From Streptomyces lavendofoliae (GTDB taxonomy: Bacteria; Actinomycetota; Actinomycetes; Streptomycetales; Streptomycetaceae): a stretch of DNA of 64,000 nucleotides. Numbering within the stretch: the stretch's first letter is position 1; every line of letters starts with the position of its first letter. The stretch lies in NCBI RefSeq assembly GCF_014649735.1, contig NZ_BMTP01000009.1, forward strand, positions 124,001-188,000, read 5' to 3'. The notes below the pieces were generated by a model. That model was not told where the DNA came from, made no database searches, and saw nothing but the letters and a program-made list of their open reading frames with translations. Position numbers and translations under genes: made by a program. Below are positions 1 to 7,972 of the stretch, piece by piece.

Positions 1-203
1 CTCAGCCAGATCCCGTCGACGCCCAGCTTCTTGAGGTACGGAAGCCCGGCGCGGACGCCGGCGAGGTCGCCGATGCCGTCACCGGTGCTGTCCAGGAAGC
101 TGCGGACGTACACCTGATAGATCACCGCGTCGCGCCACCAGGGGTGGGCGGTCGGGTGCGTGAGGTGCTGCGAGAGGCCGTCGTCGGCCGGAGCTGTGAG
201 CAT
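1..203 (-). CDS. GH13 alpha-glucosidase, N-terminal part (runs off left edge)
   Basis: About 67 residues are visible. They contain a tryptophan pair and the run RDAVIYQVYVRSF followed by GDGIGDL and a leucine-rich segment ending in GIWLS, which is the first beta-strand and helix of the GH13 TIM barrel in alpha-glucosidases and oligo-1,6-glucosidases. Such enzymes release glucose from short alpha-glucans in the cytoplasm. The start is ATG at 203, with an in-frame GTG just upstream at 206. The gene lies downstream of a sugar-binding protein on the same strand but has its own promoter. Catalytic residues lie beyond the window, so substrate specificity cannot be judged. Confidence 0.85.
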   Translation of the reverse strand, partial: MLTAPADDGLSQHLTHPTAHPWWRDAVIYQVYVRSFLDSTGDGIGDLAGVRAGLPYLKKLGVDGIWL

Positions 204-269
204 CACCCGTTGACCTGTTTCTTCGTGAAGGGGTGCGCGCCATCCGGAGCGGGTAGCGGTTATGCATGC

Positions 270-300
270 ATGTTAGGTAGGGATGCCGAGAGGGTGTCAA
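270..300 (-). promoter_or_regulatory. Promoter of the alpha-glucosidase gene with operator half overlapping the -10
   Basis: On the minus strand a perfect TTGACA lies at 300-295, followed 17-19 nt later by CCTAAC/TAACAT. The 10-mer TGTTAGGTAG (271-280) overlaps the -10 region, and its exact reverse complement lies at 371-380. The TTGACA is seen directly; the regulatory role of the repeat is inferred. Confidence 0.55.
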
Positions 301-371
301 CGGTGGTGCACGAAACAGCGAAAGTTGGCGGCTTATGTCCCGCTATGAACCGGTGGTTGTTGGCGTGCGGC

Positions 372-384
372 TACCTAACAGGTA
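372..384. promoter_or_regulatory. Candidate operator palindrome TACCT-AAC-AGGTA
   Basis: A 5-bp inverted repeat with a 3-nt centre. Its left part is also the inverted copy of the 10-mer at 271-280, so two related sites sit about 100 bp apart upstream of the alpha-glucosidase. This would suit a looping repressor; the regulator is not identified. Confidence 0.35.
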
Positions 385-419
385 ACTATGTGGCGCTAGG
401 GGAGCGGGAGAAGGGAGTG

Positions 420-1694
420 TCAGCGGCGGCGGGCGATGGCCGCGAGCTCGCCGGCCAGCCGGCCCACCGCGGCCTCGGGCGCCTGGCGCTGCGCCATCGC
501 GTCGTGCAACACGGCCTGCACGGCCAGGCTGACCTGCTCGTAGTGGGGACTCTTGGGGCGCGGGGCCGCCGCCAGCACACTGCTCCGCAGCGCCGGGAGG
601 TACGGGAAGCGCCGCACCAGCGCCGGGTCCCCGTACAGGGCGGCCCGCACCGGCGGCAGGGCGCCCTCCGTCAGCACCCGGCGCTGCACCCGTTCGCTCG
701 TCAGGTACGCGATGAGGTCACGCGCCGACTCCGGGTGCCGCGCATGGCTGCTCACCGCCAGGTTGGAACCGCCCAGCACGCTCGTGCCCGGCCCGTGCGG
801 GCCCGGCAGGGGCACCGCGCCGAACCTCCCCGCCACCCGCGATCCGGTGCCGGAGGCGCCGGCCCAGGCGTACGGCCAGTTGCGCAGGAACAACAGCCCG
901 CCGTCCTGGAACGCCTGCCGCGACTCCTCCTCCGTGTACGCCAGGGCCTCCCGGGGGATCCAGCCGTCCCGGACGCCCCGGGCCAGGAAACCGATCCCCG
1001 CGCGAGCCGCGGCGGAGTCCACCGTCACCCGCTCGCCCTCGTCCCCGAGGATGGTGCCGCCCGCCGAGTACACCGCCTCGGCGGCGTTCACCGTCAGCCC
1101 CTCGTACGGCAGGAACTGGCCCGCGTAACCGTCCAGCCCGTGCGCCGGGGCGAGAGTCCGCGCCTGGCGCTCCAGCTCCGCCCACGTCCGCGGCGGCCGC
1201 TCGCCCGCGCGGTCGAGCACGTCCTTGCGGTAGAAGAGCATCCCGGCGTTGGTGACGTAGGGAACGGCGTACAGCCTGCCGTCGTACGTCGCGGTGTCCA
1301 CCACCGGGGGCAGGAAGCTGCCCAGCGGGAACCGCTCCCGGTCCACCGGGGCGATCCACCCCGCGGCGGCGAACTCCGAGGTCCAGGCGACGTCGATGTT
1401 GAGGACGTCGAACCGGCCGGCCCCCGACCGCAGGTCGGTGATCATCTGGGAGCGGGTCTCGTCCGCCGAGTCCGGCAGCTCGACCAGGGTCACCCGCTCG
1501 TCCGGACGCGCCCGGTTCCACCCGTCCAGCACCCGGCCCAGGTAACCGGTCAGGTCGCCGGCCGTGGCCAGGGTCATGGGGCCGCGCCCCCCGTCGGGCA
1601 CCCGGCCCGCCGGAGTGACGCCGGAAGCCGCGTACCCGGTCAGAACGACCATGACGACGAGGAGACCCCTACCCGCGGCACGCATCCACCGCAT
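420..1694 (-). CDS. Sugar ABC transporter substrate-binding protein (LpqY/ThuE-like), lipobox cysteine lost
   Basis: A 424-residue solute-binding protein. After an N-terminal hydrophobic segment it has TLATAGD and then ELPDSADETRSQ with FDVLNIDVAWTSEF, the pattern of trehalose/maltooligosaccharide binders of the LpqY group. The ATG at 1694 is fixed by a GGGAGGAA ribosome site. In lipoproteins the signal would end in LTGC; here it reads LTGY, encoded by TAC where TGC would give cysteine, so lipid anchoring looks lost and the protein may be released. No permease genes adjoin. It faces the PadR gene divergently and precedes the GH13 gene. Family assignment is firm; sugar specificity is inferred. 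Confidence 0.85.
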   Translation of the reverse strand: MRWMRAAGRGLLVVMVVLTGYAASGVTPAGRVPDGGRGPMTLATAGDLTGYLGRVLDGWNRARPDERVTLVELPDSADETRSQMITDLRSGAGRFDVLNIDVAWTSEFAAAGWIAPVDRERFPLGSFLPPVVDTATYDGRLYAVPYVTNAGMLFYRKDVLDRAGERPPRTWAELERQARTLAPAHGLDGYAGQFLPYEGLTVNAAEAVYSAGGTILGDEGERVTVDSAAARAGIGFLARGVRDGWIPREALAYTEEESRQAFQDGGLLFLRNWPYAWAGASGTGSRVAGRFGAVPLPGPHGPGTSVLGGSNLAVSSHARHPESARDLIAYLTSERVQRRVLTEGALPPVRAALYGDPALVRRFPYLPALRSSVLAAAPRPKSPHYEQVSLAVQAVLHDAMAQRQAPEAAVGRLAGELAAIARRR

Positions 1695-1746
1695 AGGTTC
1701 CTCCCTGAGCACCGGCGCAGGACGTCGGCGTCCGCGTCTCGGGCAT

Positions 1747-1772
1747 GTATACCCGTTAGGCATGGGCGATAC
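1747..1772. promoter_or_regulatory. PadR-type operator between divergent genes
   Basis: A near-palindrome GTATACCC...GGGCGATAC lies between the binding-protein and PadR genes. The rightward -10 candidate GATACT (1768-1773) and the leftward candidate TATACA overlap its two arms, so one protein could control both promoters. PadR regulators typically bind such AT-ended palindromes; identity of the binder is inferred from adjacency. Confidence 0.5.
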
Positions 1773-1817
1773 TAGAGCCCACATCACATCGGGAGCACGC
1801 GGAGGAGGACAGCACGG

Positions 1818-2333
1818 GTGCGCCTTCCCCTCCTCGCCCTCCTGGCCCGGGGCCCCGCCCACGGCTACGAGCTCAAGCAGGACCTTGAGCAACTCCTGGG
1901 CGCCGCGTACCCTCCCACCAACGTCGGCCAGATCTACGTGACGCTCGGCCGGCTGGAGAAGTCCGGGCTCATCGAGGGCGAGGAGATCGCCCAGGAGAGC
2001 CGGCCCAACAAGAAGATCTACCGACTCACCGACGCGGGGCGGGAAGCACTGCGCGCCTGGTTCGAGGAGACGGCCGACGAACCGAGGGTCCGGGACGAGT
2101 TCTTCATGAAGCTCGCCCTCGCCCCCCGCACCGGTCTCGCCGACCAGATCGCCCTGATCAACAAACAGCGACGCGAGTACCTCAACACCATGCGCAACCT
2201 CTCCAAGCTGGCCGCGACCGAAGACCGCACGAACCGCATATCGCACCTGCTGATCGAGGGCGCCATGCTGCACCTCCAGGCCGACCTCGACTGGCTGGAG
2301 CGCTGCCAGGAGGAACTGGAGGACCTGCGATGA
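1818..2333 (+). CDS. PadR-family transcriptional regulator
   Basis: A 171-residue PadR protein. The N-terminal winged helix (about 1-75) carries the typical LLARGPAHGYEL and the wing IYVTLGRLEKSGLI with KKIYRLTDAGREAL. A C-terminal helical region (about 90-171) fits the Vir_act_alpha_C dimerisation domain. The GTG start at 1818 follows GGAGGAGG. The stop overlaps the next ATG as ATGA, so it is probably translationally coupled to the ABC ATPase. PadR proteins commonly repress neighbouring efflux or lipid transporters in response to a ligand; the effector here is unknown. Confidence 0.9.
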   Translation: MRLPLLALLARGPAHGYELKQDLEQLLGAAYPPTNVGQIYVTLGRLEKSGLIEGEEIAQESRPNKKIYRLTDAGREALRAWFEETADEPRVRDEFFMKLALAPRTGLADQIALINKQRREYLNTMRNLSKLAATEDRTNRISHLLIEGAMLHLQADLDWLERCQEELEDLR

Positions 2334-3100
2334 CGGACGCCTCCGCGATACCCGCCACGCCCCTGCTGCGCGCCGAGGGCCTGGTCAAGACCCACCACGG
2401 CGAGGGCGCCCCCGCCCACGCCGTACGCGGCGTCGACCTCTCGGTACGGCACGGCGAGTTCGTCGCCGTCACCGGACCCTCCGGCGCGGGGAAGTCCACC
2501 CTGCTGCACCTGCTCGGCGGTCTCCAGCGCCCCGACAGCGGCTCCCTCTGGCTCGACGGCGAACGCACCGACGGCTACAGCGAGGCACGGTGGGCCGTCG
2601 AACGGCGGCGCCGCATCGGCATCGTCTTCCAGTTCTTCAACCTGGTCTCCAACCTGACCGTCGCCGACAACGTCGAACTGCCCGCCCTCCTCGCCGGCAC
2701 CTCGGCCCGGCAGGCCCGCGCCGAGCGCGAGAAGCTCCTCGCCGAGCTCGGCCTGGAGGGCAAGGCCCGCAGCATGCCCGGCGAACTGTCCGGCGGCGAA
2801 CAGCAGCGCGTCGCCCTCGCCCGCGCCCTGGTCAACCAGCCGCGCCTGCTCCTCGCCGACGAACCGGCCGGCAGCCTCGACAGCAAGGGCACCCGCGAGG
2901 TCATGCGGCTGCTGAGCCGGTTCCACCTGCGCGGGCAGACCATCGTCCTGGTCACCCACGACGCCCGGCTCGCCAGCGCCGCGGACCGGGTGATCAGCTT
3001 CTTCGACGGCCGCGTCGCCGACGACGCCGAACTCGGCGGCACGCCCCCGCGCCGCACCGGCCCGGCCGGCGTCATCGCGCTGAACGAACTGAGGGACTGA
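2330..3100 (+). CDS. ABC transporter ATP-binding protein (MacB/LolD type)
   Basis: A 256-residue ATPase with Walker A GPSGAGKST (49-57), signature LSGGEQQR (near 153) and Walker B LLLADEPAGSLD (near 173). It belongs to the MacB/LolD/FtsE class that partners FtsX-fold permeases. It starts inside the PadR stop codon and is followed after 6 nt by the permease, forming a three-gene operon padR-ATPase-permease. All catalytic motifs are intact. The likely role is driving export or extraction of a membrane-active compound or lipoprotein; the substrate is unknown. Confidence 0.92.
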   Translation: MTDASAIPATPLLRAEGLVKTHHGEGAPAHAVRGVDLSVRHGEFVAVTGPSGAGKSTLLHLLGGLQRPDSGSLWLDGERTDGYSEARWAVERRRRIGIVFQFFNLVSNLTVADNVELPALLAGTSARQARAEREKLLAELGLEGKARSMPGELSGGEQQRVALARALVNQPRLLLADEPAGSLDSKGTREVMRLLSRFHLRGQTIVLVTHDARLASAADRVISFFDGRVADDAELGGTPPRRTGPAGVIALNELRD

Positions 3101-3106
3101 CCGGCT

Positions 3107-5392
3107 GTGCGGGCCATGCTGCGCTGGGCGCACGCCGATCTGCGGACCCACCGGGGCGAGGCACTGTTCCTGGTCGCCGCGACCGCCGGGATCGTCGCGT
3201 CGCTGCTGCTCGCGACCGCGCTCTTCGGCTATGCCACCAACCCCTGGCAGCGGGTGTTCACCCAGTCCCGGGGCGCCCACGTCTGGATCCACACCGGGCC
3301 CACCGCCGACACCGGCCGGCTGGCCGCCCTGGACGGCGTCGACGCCCTGGCCGGCCCGTACCGCACCGCCACCACCACCGTCGCCTCACGCGGAGCCCGC
3401 GCCGGCGCGGAGCTGCGTGCCACGGACGGTGGCCAGCCCCCGACGGGCCGCCCCCTCATGACGTCCGGCCGCTGGCTGGACCCGGCCACGCCCGGCGGCG
3501 TCGTCCTGGAGGCGGGCCTCGCCCGCGCCCTGTGGGCCGAGCCGGGCGACCGGCTCACCGTCGCCGAACGCACGGTGACCGTCCTGGGCGTCGCCGAGAC
3601 CGCCGAGCGCCGCTACCGCCCCGGCGAACGGCCCGGCACCATCTGGGCCCTGCCGGGCGCCGTGCCCCTCGACCGCACCGGCGGACAGGTCGTCGGGCTT
3701 CGGCTGGCCGACCCCGGTGACACCGACTACACCGTGCAGCGCGCCGTCACCACGCTCGGCGCGGGCGCCGTCAGCGACGTCTCCACCTGGCAGCAGGCCC
3801 GCGGCGAGGCGCAGGGCGACACCCGGCTGCTCGGCCAGGTCCTCGGCCTCTTCGGCCTCGGCGCCCTGATCGCCGCCGCGCTGGCGGTGTTCGGCGCCAT
3901 CGCCACACGGGTCCGCGGCCACCTGCGGGACATCTCCGTCCTCAAGGCCGTCGGGTTCACCCCCGGCCAGGTCGTCCGGATCTTCCTCGTCCAGCACCTG
4001 GCGTTCGCCGTGCTCGGCGCCGCCCTGGCCGTGCTGCTCGTGCGGACGCTCGGCGCCCGCCTGCCGGGCCGCCCCGGTGACGCCGTGCGGGTCTGGCAGG
4101 GGCTGCCGGGCCACCTCCCGGCGCTCCTGCTGATCCCCGCCGGGGCCGTGCTGTTCATCGGGGCGGCGACCTGCCTGGCCGCCTGGCGGGCGGGCCGCGT
4201 ACCGCCGGTGCCGGTGCTGCCCGCCGCCGCGGCCCCGGGCGGCGGGCTGTCCGGCGCGGCACGGAAGGCGCTCGGGCTGCGCGTGCCGCCCGCCCTGGTC
4301 CTCGGCTGGCACCGGGCCTTCGGGCGCGGGCGGCGCGCCCCGGCGGCCATCGGGCGCCTCGCGCTGCCGCTGCTGCTGATCACCGTGGCGCTCGGCGCGT
4401 GGACCACCATCGAACGGTTCGACAGCCGCCCCGAGCAGCTCGGCCTCGCCGCCGCCCTCACCGCCCGCCCCGACGGCACCCTCACCGACCGCGACGCCAC
4501 CGCGCTCCTGCGGGCCCACCGGCAGGTCACCGCCGCCCACCCGGGGCTGGAGGTCGCCGCCCTGGTCCCCGGCCAGACCGGCACCATCGCGCTGCGCGGC
4601 CTCGGCACCCGCGAGCGGCCCTACCCGTACTCCATCGCCGAGGGCCGCCCGGCCCGGGGCCCCGACGAGGCGGTCGCCGGACAGGGGCTGCTCGACCTGC
4701 TCGGCGCGCGCGTCGGCGACTGGGTGCGGCTGACCGTCGCCGGCCACCCCCAGGTGCTCCACATCGTCGGCCGCAGCATCGAGCCGGAGAACGGCGGCCG
4801 GGTCATCTCCACCTCGCTCGACACCCTCCGCGAGAACGACCCCGGCCTGCGCCCCAGCCTGTACCAGCTGCAACTGCGCCCGGGCGCCGACCCCCGCGCG
4901 GTGGGCGACGAACTGGCCGACGCCTCCTCCGGGCGGCTGGACGTCCGCGAGGTCTCCAGCCCCGCCGACCGGCTCTCCGCCCTGCGCGGGGTCGTCGCCG
5001 GGCTGATCGCCGTCCTCGCCCTCATCGGGCTCACCGAGCTGTCCACCGCCATCGGCGGTACCGTCCGCGACGGTGAGCGCGACCTGCTCGCGCTCAAGGC
5101 GATCGGCCTCTCCCCGCGCCAGATCACCACCGTCACGCTCACCGCGACCGGCTGCACCGCCCTGGCCGCCGCCCTCCTCGGGACGGCCCTCGGCGTCCCG
5201 CTCGCCCTCTGGCTGGTCGACCACGAGGCGCACGCCACCGGCGTCGGCGCGGGCATCGCGCACGCCCCGCCCCCGCTCCAGCTCCTGGCGCTGGTCGCCG
5301 CCGCCGTCGCCGGCGCGGTCGCCCTCGCGGCCCTCCCGGCCGCCCGCGCCACCCGCCACCGCCTGGCGGACACCCTCAGTGCGGTGGCCTGA
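3107..5392 (+). CDS. FtsX-like permease of MacB-type ABC system
   Basis: A 761-residue membrane protein with a first transmembrane helix near residues 20-45, a large extracytoplasmic region and two FtsX blocks. One (about 240-330) contains RDISVLKAVGFTPGQV and the other (about 625-720) contains ERDLLALKAIGLSPRQI. Each block has three or so hydrophobic helices, and the paired VLKAVGF/ALKAIGL coupling motifs are typical of duplicated FtsX permeases. The GTG at 3107 follows GAGGGA; an ATG at 3116 is an alternative. It forms the membrane part of the transporter encoded upstream. Substrate unknown. Confidence 0.88.
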   Translation: MRAMLRWAHADLRTHRGEALFLVAATAGIVASLLLATALFGYATNPWQRVFTQSRGAHVWIHTGPTADTGRLAALDGVDALAGPYRTATTTVASRGARAGAELRATDGGQPPTGRPLMTSGRWLDPATPGGVVLEAGLARALWAEPGDRLTVAERTVTVLGVAETAERRYRPGERPGTIWALPGAVPLDRTGGQVVGLRLADPGDTDYTVQRAVTTLGAGAVSDVSTWQQARGEAQGDTRLLGQVLGLFGLGALIAAALAVFGAIATRVRGHLRDISVLKAVGFTPGQVVRIFLVQHLAFAVLGAALAVLLVRTLGARLPGRPGDAVRVWQGLPGHLPALLLIPAGAVLFIGAATCLAAWRAGRVPPVPVLPAAAAPGGGLSGAARKALGLRVPPALVLGWHRAFGRGRRAPAAIGRLALPLLLITVALGAWTTIERFDSRPEQLGLAAALTARPDGTLTDRDATALLRAHRQVTAAHPGLEVAALVPGQTGTIALRGLGTRERPYPYSIAEGRPARGPDEAVAGQGLLDLLGARVGDWVRLTVAGHPQVLHIVGRSIEPENGGRVISTSLDTLRENDPGLRPSLYQLQLRPGADPRAVGDELADASSGRLDVREVSSPADRLSALRGVVAGLIAVLALIGLTELSTAIGGTVRDGERDLLALKAIGLSPRQITTVTLTATGCTALAAALLGTALGVPLALWLVDHEAHATGVGAGIAHAPPPLQLLALVAAAVAGAVALAALPAARATRHRLADTLSAVA

Positions 5393-5492
5393 CCCCGGCG
5401 CGGGCCCCGCGCCCCCTCCGGGCCGGGCAGAAGACGTTCACGGCCGGAGGTGCTGTACTGGAAGGCCGGCACTCTCCCCGGGAGGGGGCGTC

Positions 5493-6146
5493 ATGAGCCC
5501 TTCAGTCACTCCGAGGCGTCCGGCACGCCGCCGGACCGGCGTCGTCCTCATCTCCCTCGCCGTCGTCCTCGGCCTCGGCGGGCCGGCCGACGCGGCGCGG
5601 CCCGACGGCCGGGCGGCCCGCGACAGGGCGGAGGCCGCGCCGCGCGGCCCGGTCGTCCTGCGGGTCGTCGACGGCGACACCATCGAGGTCAGGGGCGACG
5701 GCAGGATCATCCCCGCCGGCGCCAGGGCCAAGGTGCGCCTGCTGGAGATCGACGCGCCGGAAAAGGGCGACTGCTTCAGCCGCGAGGCCACGCAGCGCAC
5801 CGCCACCCTGCTGCCCGTCGGGACCCGGCTGCGGGTCGAGCGCGACGAGGCGCTCAAGGACCGGTACCAGCGCTACCTGTTGTACGTGTGGAACGAGCGG
5901 GGCGTCCTCGTCAACGAGTCCCTGGTCCGCACCGGTCACGCCGAGGCCGTGCTGTACCCGCCCAACGACAAGTACTGGCCCAGGATCTCCCGCGCCCAGA
6001 CCGCCGCCGTGCAGGCCGGCGCGGGGCTGTGGAAAGCCTGCGCCGGCGCCCCCGCGACTCCGCCCGCCGCGCCGGGCACCTCCGGACGGCCGGCGGATCC
6101 CCACGGCGACGGGCCGCCCCCGCTGCCACCCGGTCCTCGCGCATGA
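5493..6146 (+). CDS. Secreted thermonuclease (SNase-fold nuclease)
   Basis: A 217-residue protein. Residues 1-35 form a Sec signal (Arg-rich start, hydrophobic core, ADAA end). The SNase domain (about 50-175) shows VVDGDTIEV, LLEIDAPEKGDC, RYLLYVW, VNESLVRTGHAE and a tyrosine-rich loop, as in staphylococcal nuclease, which hydrolyses DNA and RNA using calcium. The C-terminal 35 residues are Pro/Gly-rich and probably disordered. The ATG at 5493 follows GGAGGGGG. It is a lone gene convergent with the lipase. A nutritional role outside the cell is likely. Confidence 0.88.
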   Translation: MSPSVTPRRPARRRTGVVLISLAVVLGLGGPADAARPDGRAARDRAEAAPRGPVVLRVVDGDTIEVRGDGRIIPAGARAKVRLLEIDAPEKGDCFSREATQRTATLLPVGTRLRVERDEALKDRYQRYLLYVWNERGVLVNESLVRTGHAEAVLYPPNDKYWPRISRAQTAAVQAGAGLWKACAGAPATPPAAPGTSGRPADPHGDGPPPLPPGPRA

Positions 6147-6204
6147 CCGACGCGCCCGCGCCCTCCCGCCCGCGCGGCGGGGTCCGCGCGGGCGGGGCGG
6201 GGCG

Positions 6205-6906
6205 TCAGGCGTTGACGAAGTCGCGCACCTGTCCGTACACCACCGGGTCGGAGCCCAGGGCGCTGTGACCCAGGCAGGCGGTGCGGGTGTTGGCGGCGCC
6301 GCTCAGGGCGACGCTGCTGTCCGGGTTGATGAAGGTGTCGCAGGGCGACCACCAGGTGGCGTGGCGCGTGCCCTCGGGGGTCTCGTCGCCGGAGTTGAGC
6401 GCGGTGAGGAAGGCGGAGCCGATCCGCATCTCCGTACAGGACGTGTCGTAGCAGGAGTTGGCCGCGTCGGTGCCGTGGTTGGGACCGCCCAGGGAGACCC
6501 AGGCGTCGGTCTTCCCGCCGCCGCCGAGGCTCTTCGTCCAGTGGCGGCTGGACAGGCCGCCCATGGAGTGGGTGACGACGTCGACCCGGGAGGCGCCGGT
6601 CCCGGCGAGCAGGCGGTCGACCTCCGCGGCGACTTCCCGTGCCGTGGTGGCATTGGACTGGCGCCAGTCGTAGCTCCACTGGCGCAGGTGGGTCGAGGGC
6701 CAGCCGTCCGCGCGGAAGCGGTCGGCCATGGTGTTCCAGTACGACCCGGAAGAGCTGTATCCGTGCACGAACAGAATGGGGTTGCTGCCGGGCCGGAAGG
6801 AGGACGCCGGAGCGGCGGCGGCGTCCTCGGCGGCGTCCGCGGGAACGGCGGTGACCAGCCAGAGCAGGGTGCTCGCCACGGCGATGACTAGCAGGTTCTT
6901 GTTCAT
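6205..6906 (-). CDS. Secreted lipase/esterase, class 2 (LipA-like alpha/beta hydrolase)
   Basis: A 233-residue alpha/beta hydrolase. It has a signal peptide (about 1-26), oxyanion loop FVHGYSSSG (47-55), nucleophile elbow THSMGG with Ser114, a probable acid in CDTFINPD and a C-terminal histidine in GHSALGSDPV. Paired cysteines suggest disulphides, as in extracellular actinomycete lipases of this class. The ATG at 6906 follows GAGGTAGG. It is monocistronic, convergent with the nuclease. Substrate (triacylglycerol versus short esters) cannot be told from sequence. Confidence 0.87.
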   Translation of the reverse strand: MNKNLLVIAVASTLLWLVTAVPADAAEDAAAAPASSFRPGSNPILFVHGYSSSGSYWNTMADRFRADGWPSTHLRQWSYDWRQSNATTAREVAAEVDRLLAGTGASRVDVVTHSMGGLSSRHWTKSLGGGGKTDAWVSLGGPNHGTDAANSCYDTSCTEMRIGSAFLTALNSGDETPEGTRHATWWSPCDTFINPDSSVALSGAANTRTACLGHSALGSDPVVYGQVRDFVNA

Positions 6907-7089
6907 GACCTACCTCGGTGAGGGGGCGCGTGGGGGGCGCCAGAGGAGGCTACTGGTGAGTAGTGGAGGTATGTCAATGCCCGTGCGCGAAAGAAAGCGG
7001 AAAAGCGGAGCCGGGGATTACGCTCCATTCCGTAGCGTTATTGGGAGCCGAAAGGAAAAGCGGCTCGCAAACCCTCGGCGACGAAAAGG

Positions 7090-7117
7090 GCGCCGGCCCC
7101 CGCGAGGGGACCGGCGC
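7090..7117 (-). terminator. Intrinsic terminator of glutathione peroxidase gene
   Basis: GC-rich hairpin with arms CGCCGGCCCC and GGGG-A-CCGGCG (one bulged A). On the minus strand it is followed by CCCTTTTCG, a short U-tract. It lies 19 nt past the stop codon at 7136. Confidence 0.65.
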
Positions 7118-7135
7118 GTGGCGGAGCCGTGCGGG

Positions 7136-7621
7136 TCAGGCGGACAGCGCCGCCTCGATCGCCGCGACCAGCTCGGCGCCCTCCGGCTCGGTGCGCGGAC
7201 GGAAGCGGGTGACCTCGCCCCGCGGGGTGACGAGGAACTTCTCGAAGTTCCACTGCACGTCCCCGGCCTCGCCGTCCGCGTCCGCCACCTTCGTCAGCTC
7301 CGCGTACAGCGGGTGCCGGCCGGGGCCGTTGACGTCCGTCTTCTCCAGCAGCGGGAAGGTCACCCCGTACGTCGCCGAGCAGAACGTGCCGATCTCCTCC
7401 GCCGTGCCCGGCTCCTGGCCGCCGAACTGGTTGCACGGCACGCCCAGCACCGTGAAGCCCCGGTCGCCGTAGGTCTTCTGGAGCCGCTCCAGGCCCTCGT
7501 ACTGCGGCGTCAGTCCGCACTTCGACGCCACGTTCACCACCAGGACCACCTTGTCCTTGTAGTCGGCCAGGGTCGTCGGGTCACCGGACAGCGTGCGCAG
7601 CGGGATGTCGTACAGGGACAT
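7136..7621 (-). CDS. Glutathione peroxidase family thiol peroxidase (Cys type)
   Basis: A 161-residue GPx-fold protein. The peroxidatic residue is Cys35 in NVASKCGLTPQ, not selenocysteine; PCNQFGGQEPG supplies the glutamine, a resolving-type cysteine lies in IGTFC, and WNFEKF the tryptophan. Actinomycetes lack glutathione, so reduction is probably by thioredoxin or mycothiol systems (family knowledge). The start is set at ATG 7621 because GAGGAG lies 10 nt upstream; the ORF extends ten codons further without support. It is divergent from the DUF6011 gene. Confidence 0.92.
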   Translation of the reverse strand: MSLYDIPLRTLSGDPTTLADYKDKVVLVVNVASKCGLTPQYEGLERLQKTYGDRGFTVLGVPCNQFGGQEPGTAEEIGTFCSATYGVTFPLLEKTDVNGPGRHPLYAELTKVADADGEAGDVQWNFEKFLVTPRGEVTRFRPRTEPEGAELVAAIEAALSA

Positions 7622-7692
7622 GCGGGGACTCCTCGTCGAAGGGAAGGACAACAGGGTCGATCAAAACACGCGCGCCTGGTAGACAGGCAGGT

Positions 7693-7902
7693 GTGCACCA
7701 GGAACAGCAACTGCTCGGGACGGAGACCGTCGCCGCCGGCCCACGCCCGGTGCGGTGCCGGCTGTGCGGGCGGACCCTGACCGGTGCCTCCTCGCGGCGC
7801 ACCGGCCTCGGCCCGGCATGCGACGCCAAACTGCACCCGGCCGGGCCCGACATCAGGACGCGGCGCCACGAGGTCGAGCAGGACGCGCTGCCCGGCCTGT
7901 GA
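7693..7902 (+). CDS. DUF6011 family small zinc-ribbon-like protein
   Basis: A 69-residue protein. Its core CRLCGRTLTGASSRRTGLGPACDAK has two CxxC/Cx-type cysteine clusters expected to bind one zinc ion. I recognise the CxLCGRxLTxxxSRxxGLGPxC pattern as DUF6011, an uncharacterised family. The start is GTG at 7693 with an AGGCAGG sequence just upstream. It lies in the gap between gpx and tesB, transcribed alone, and reading continues to a TGA before the converging tesB. Role unknown; nucleic-acid binding is only a guess. Confidence 0.72.
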   Translation: MHQEQQLLGTETVAAGPRPVRCRLCGRTLTGASSRRTGLGPACDAKLHPAGPDIRTRRHEVEQDALPGL

Positions 7903-7972
7903 GCCCGCACCGCACGCCCCGCCCGGTCACGTCGCCGCTCCCGGTCACGCCGCCCCGCCCGGCCCGTGCGGC

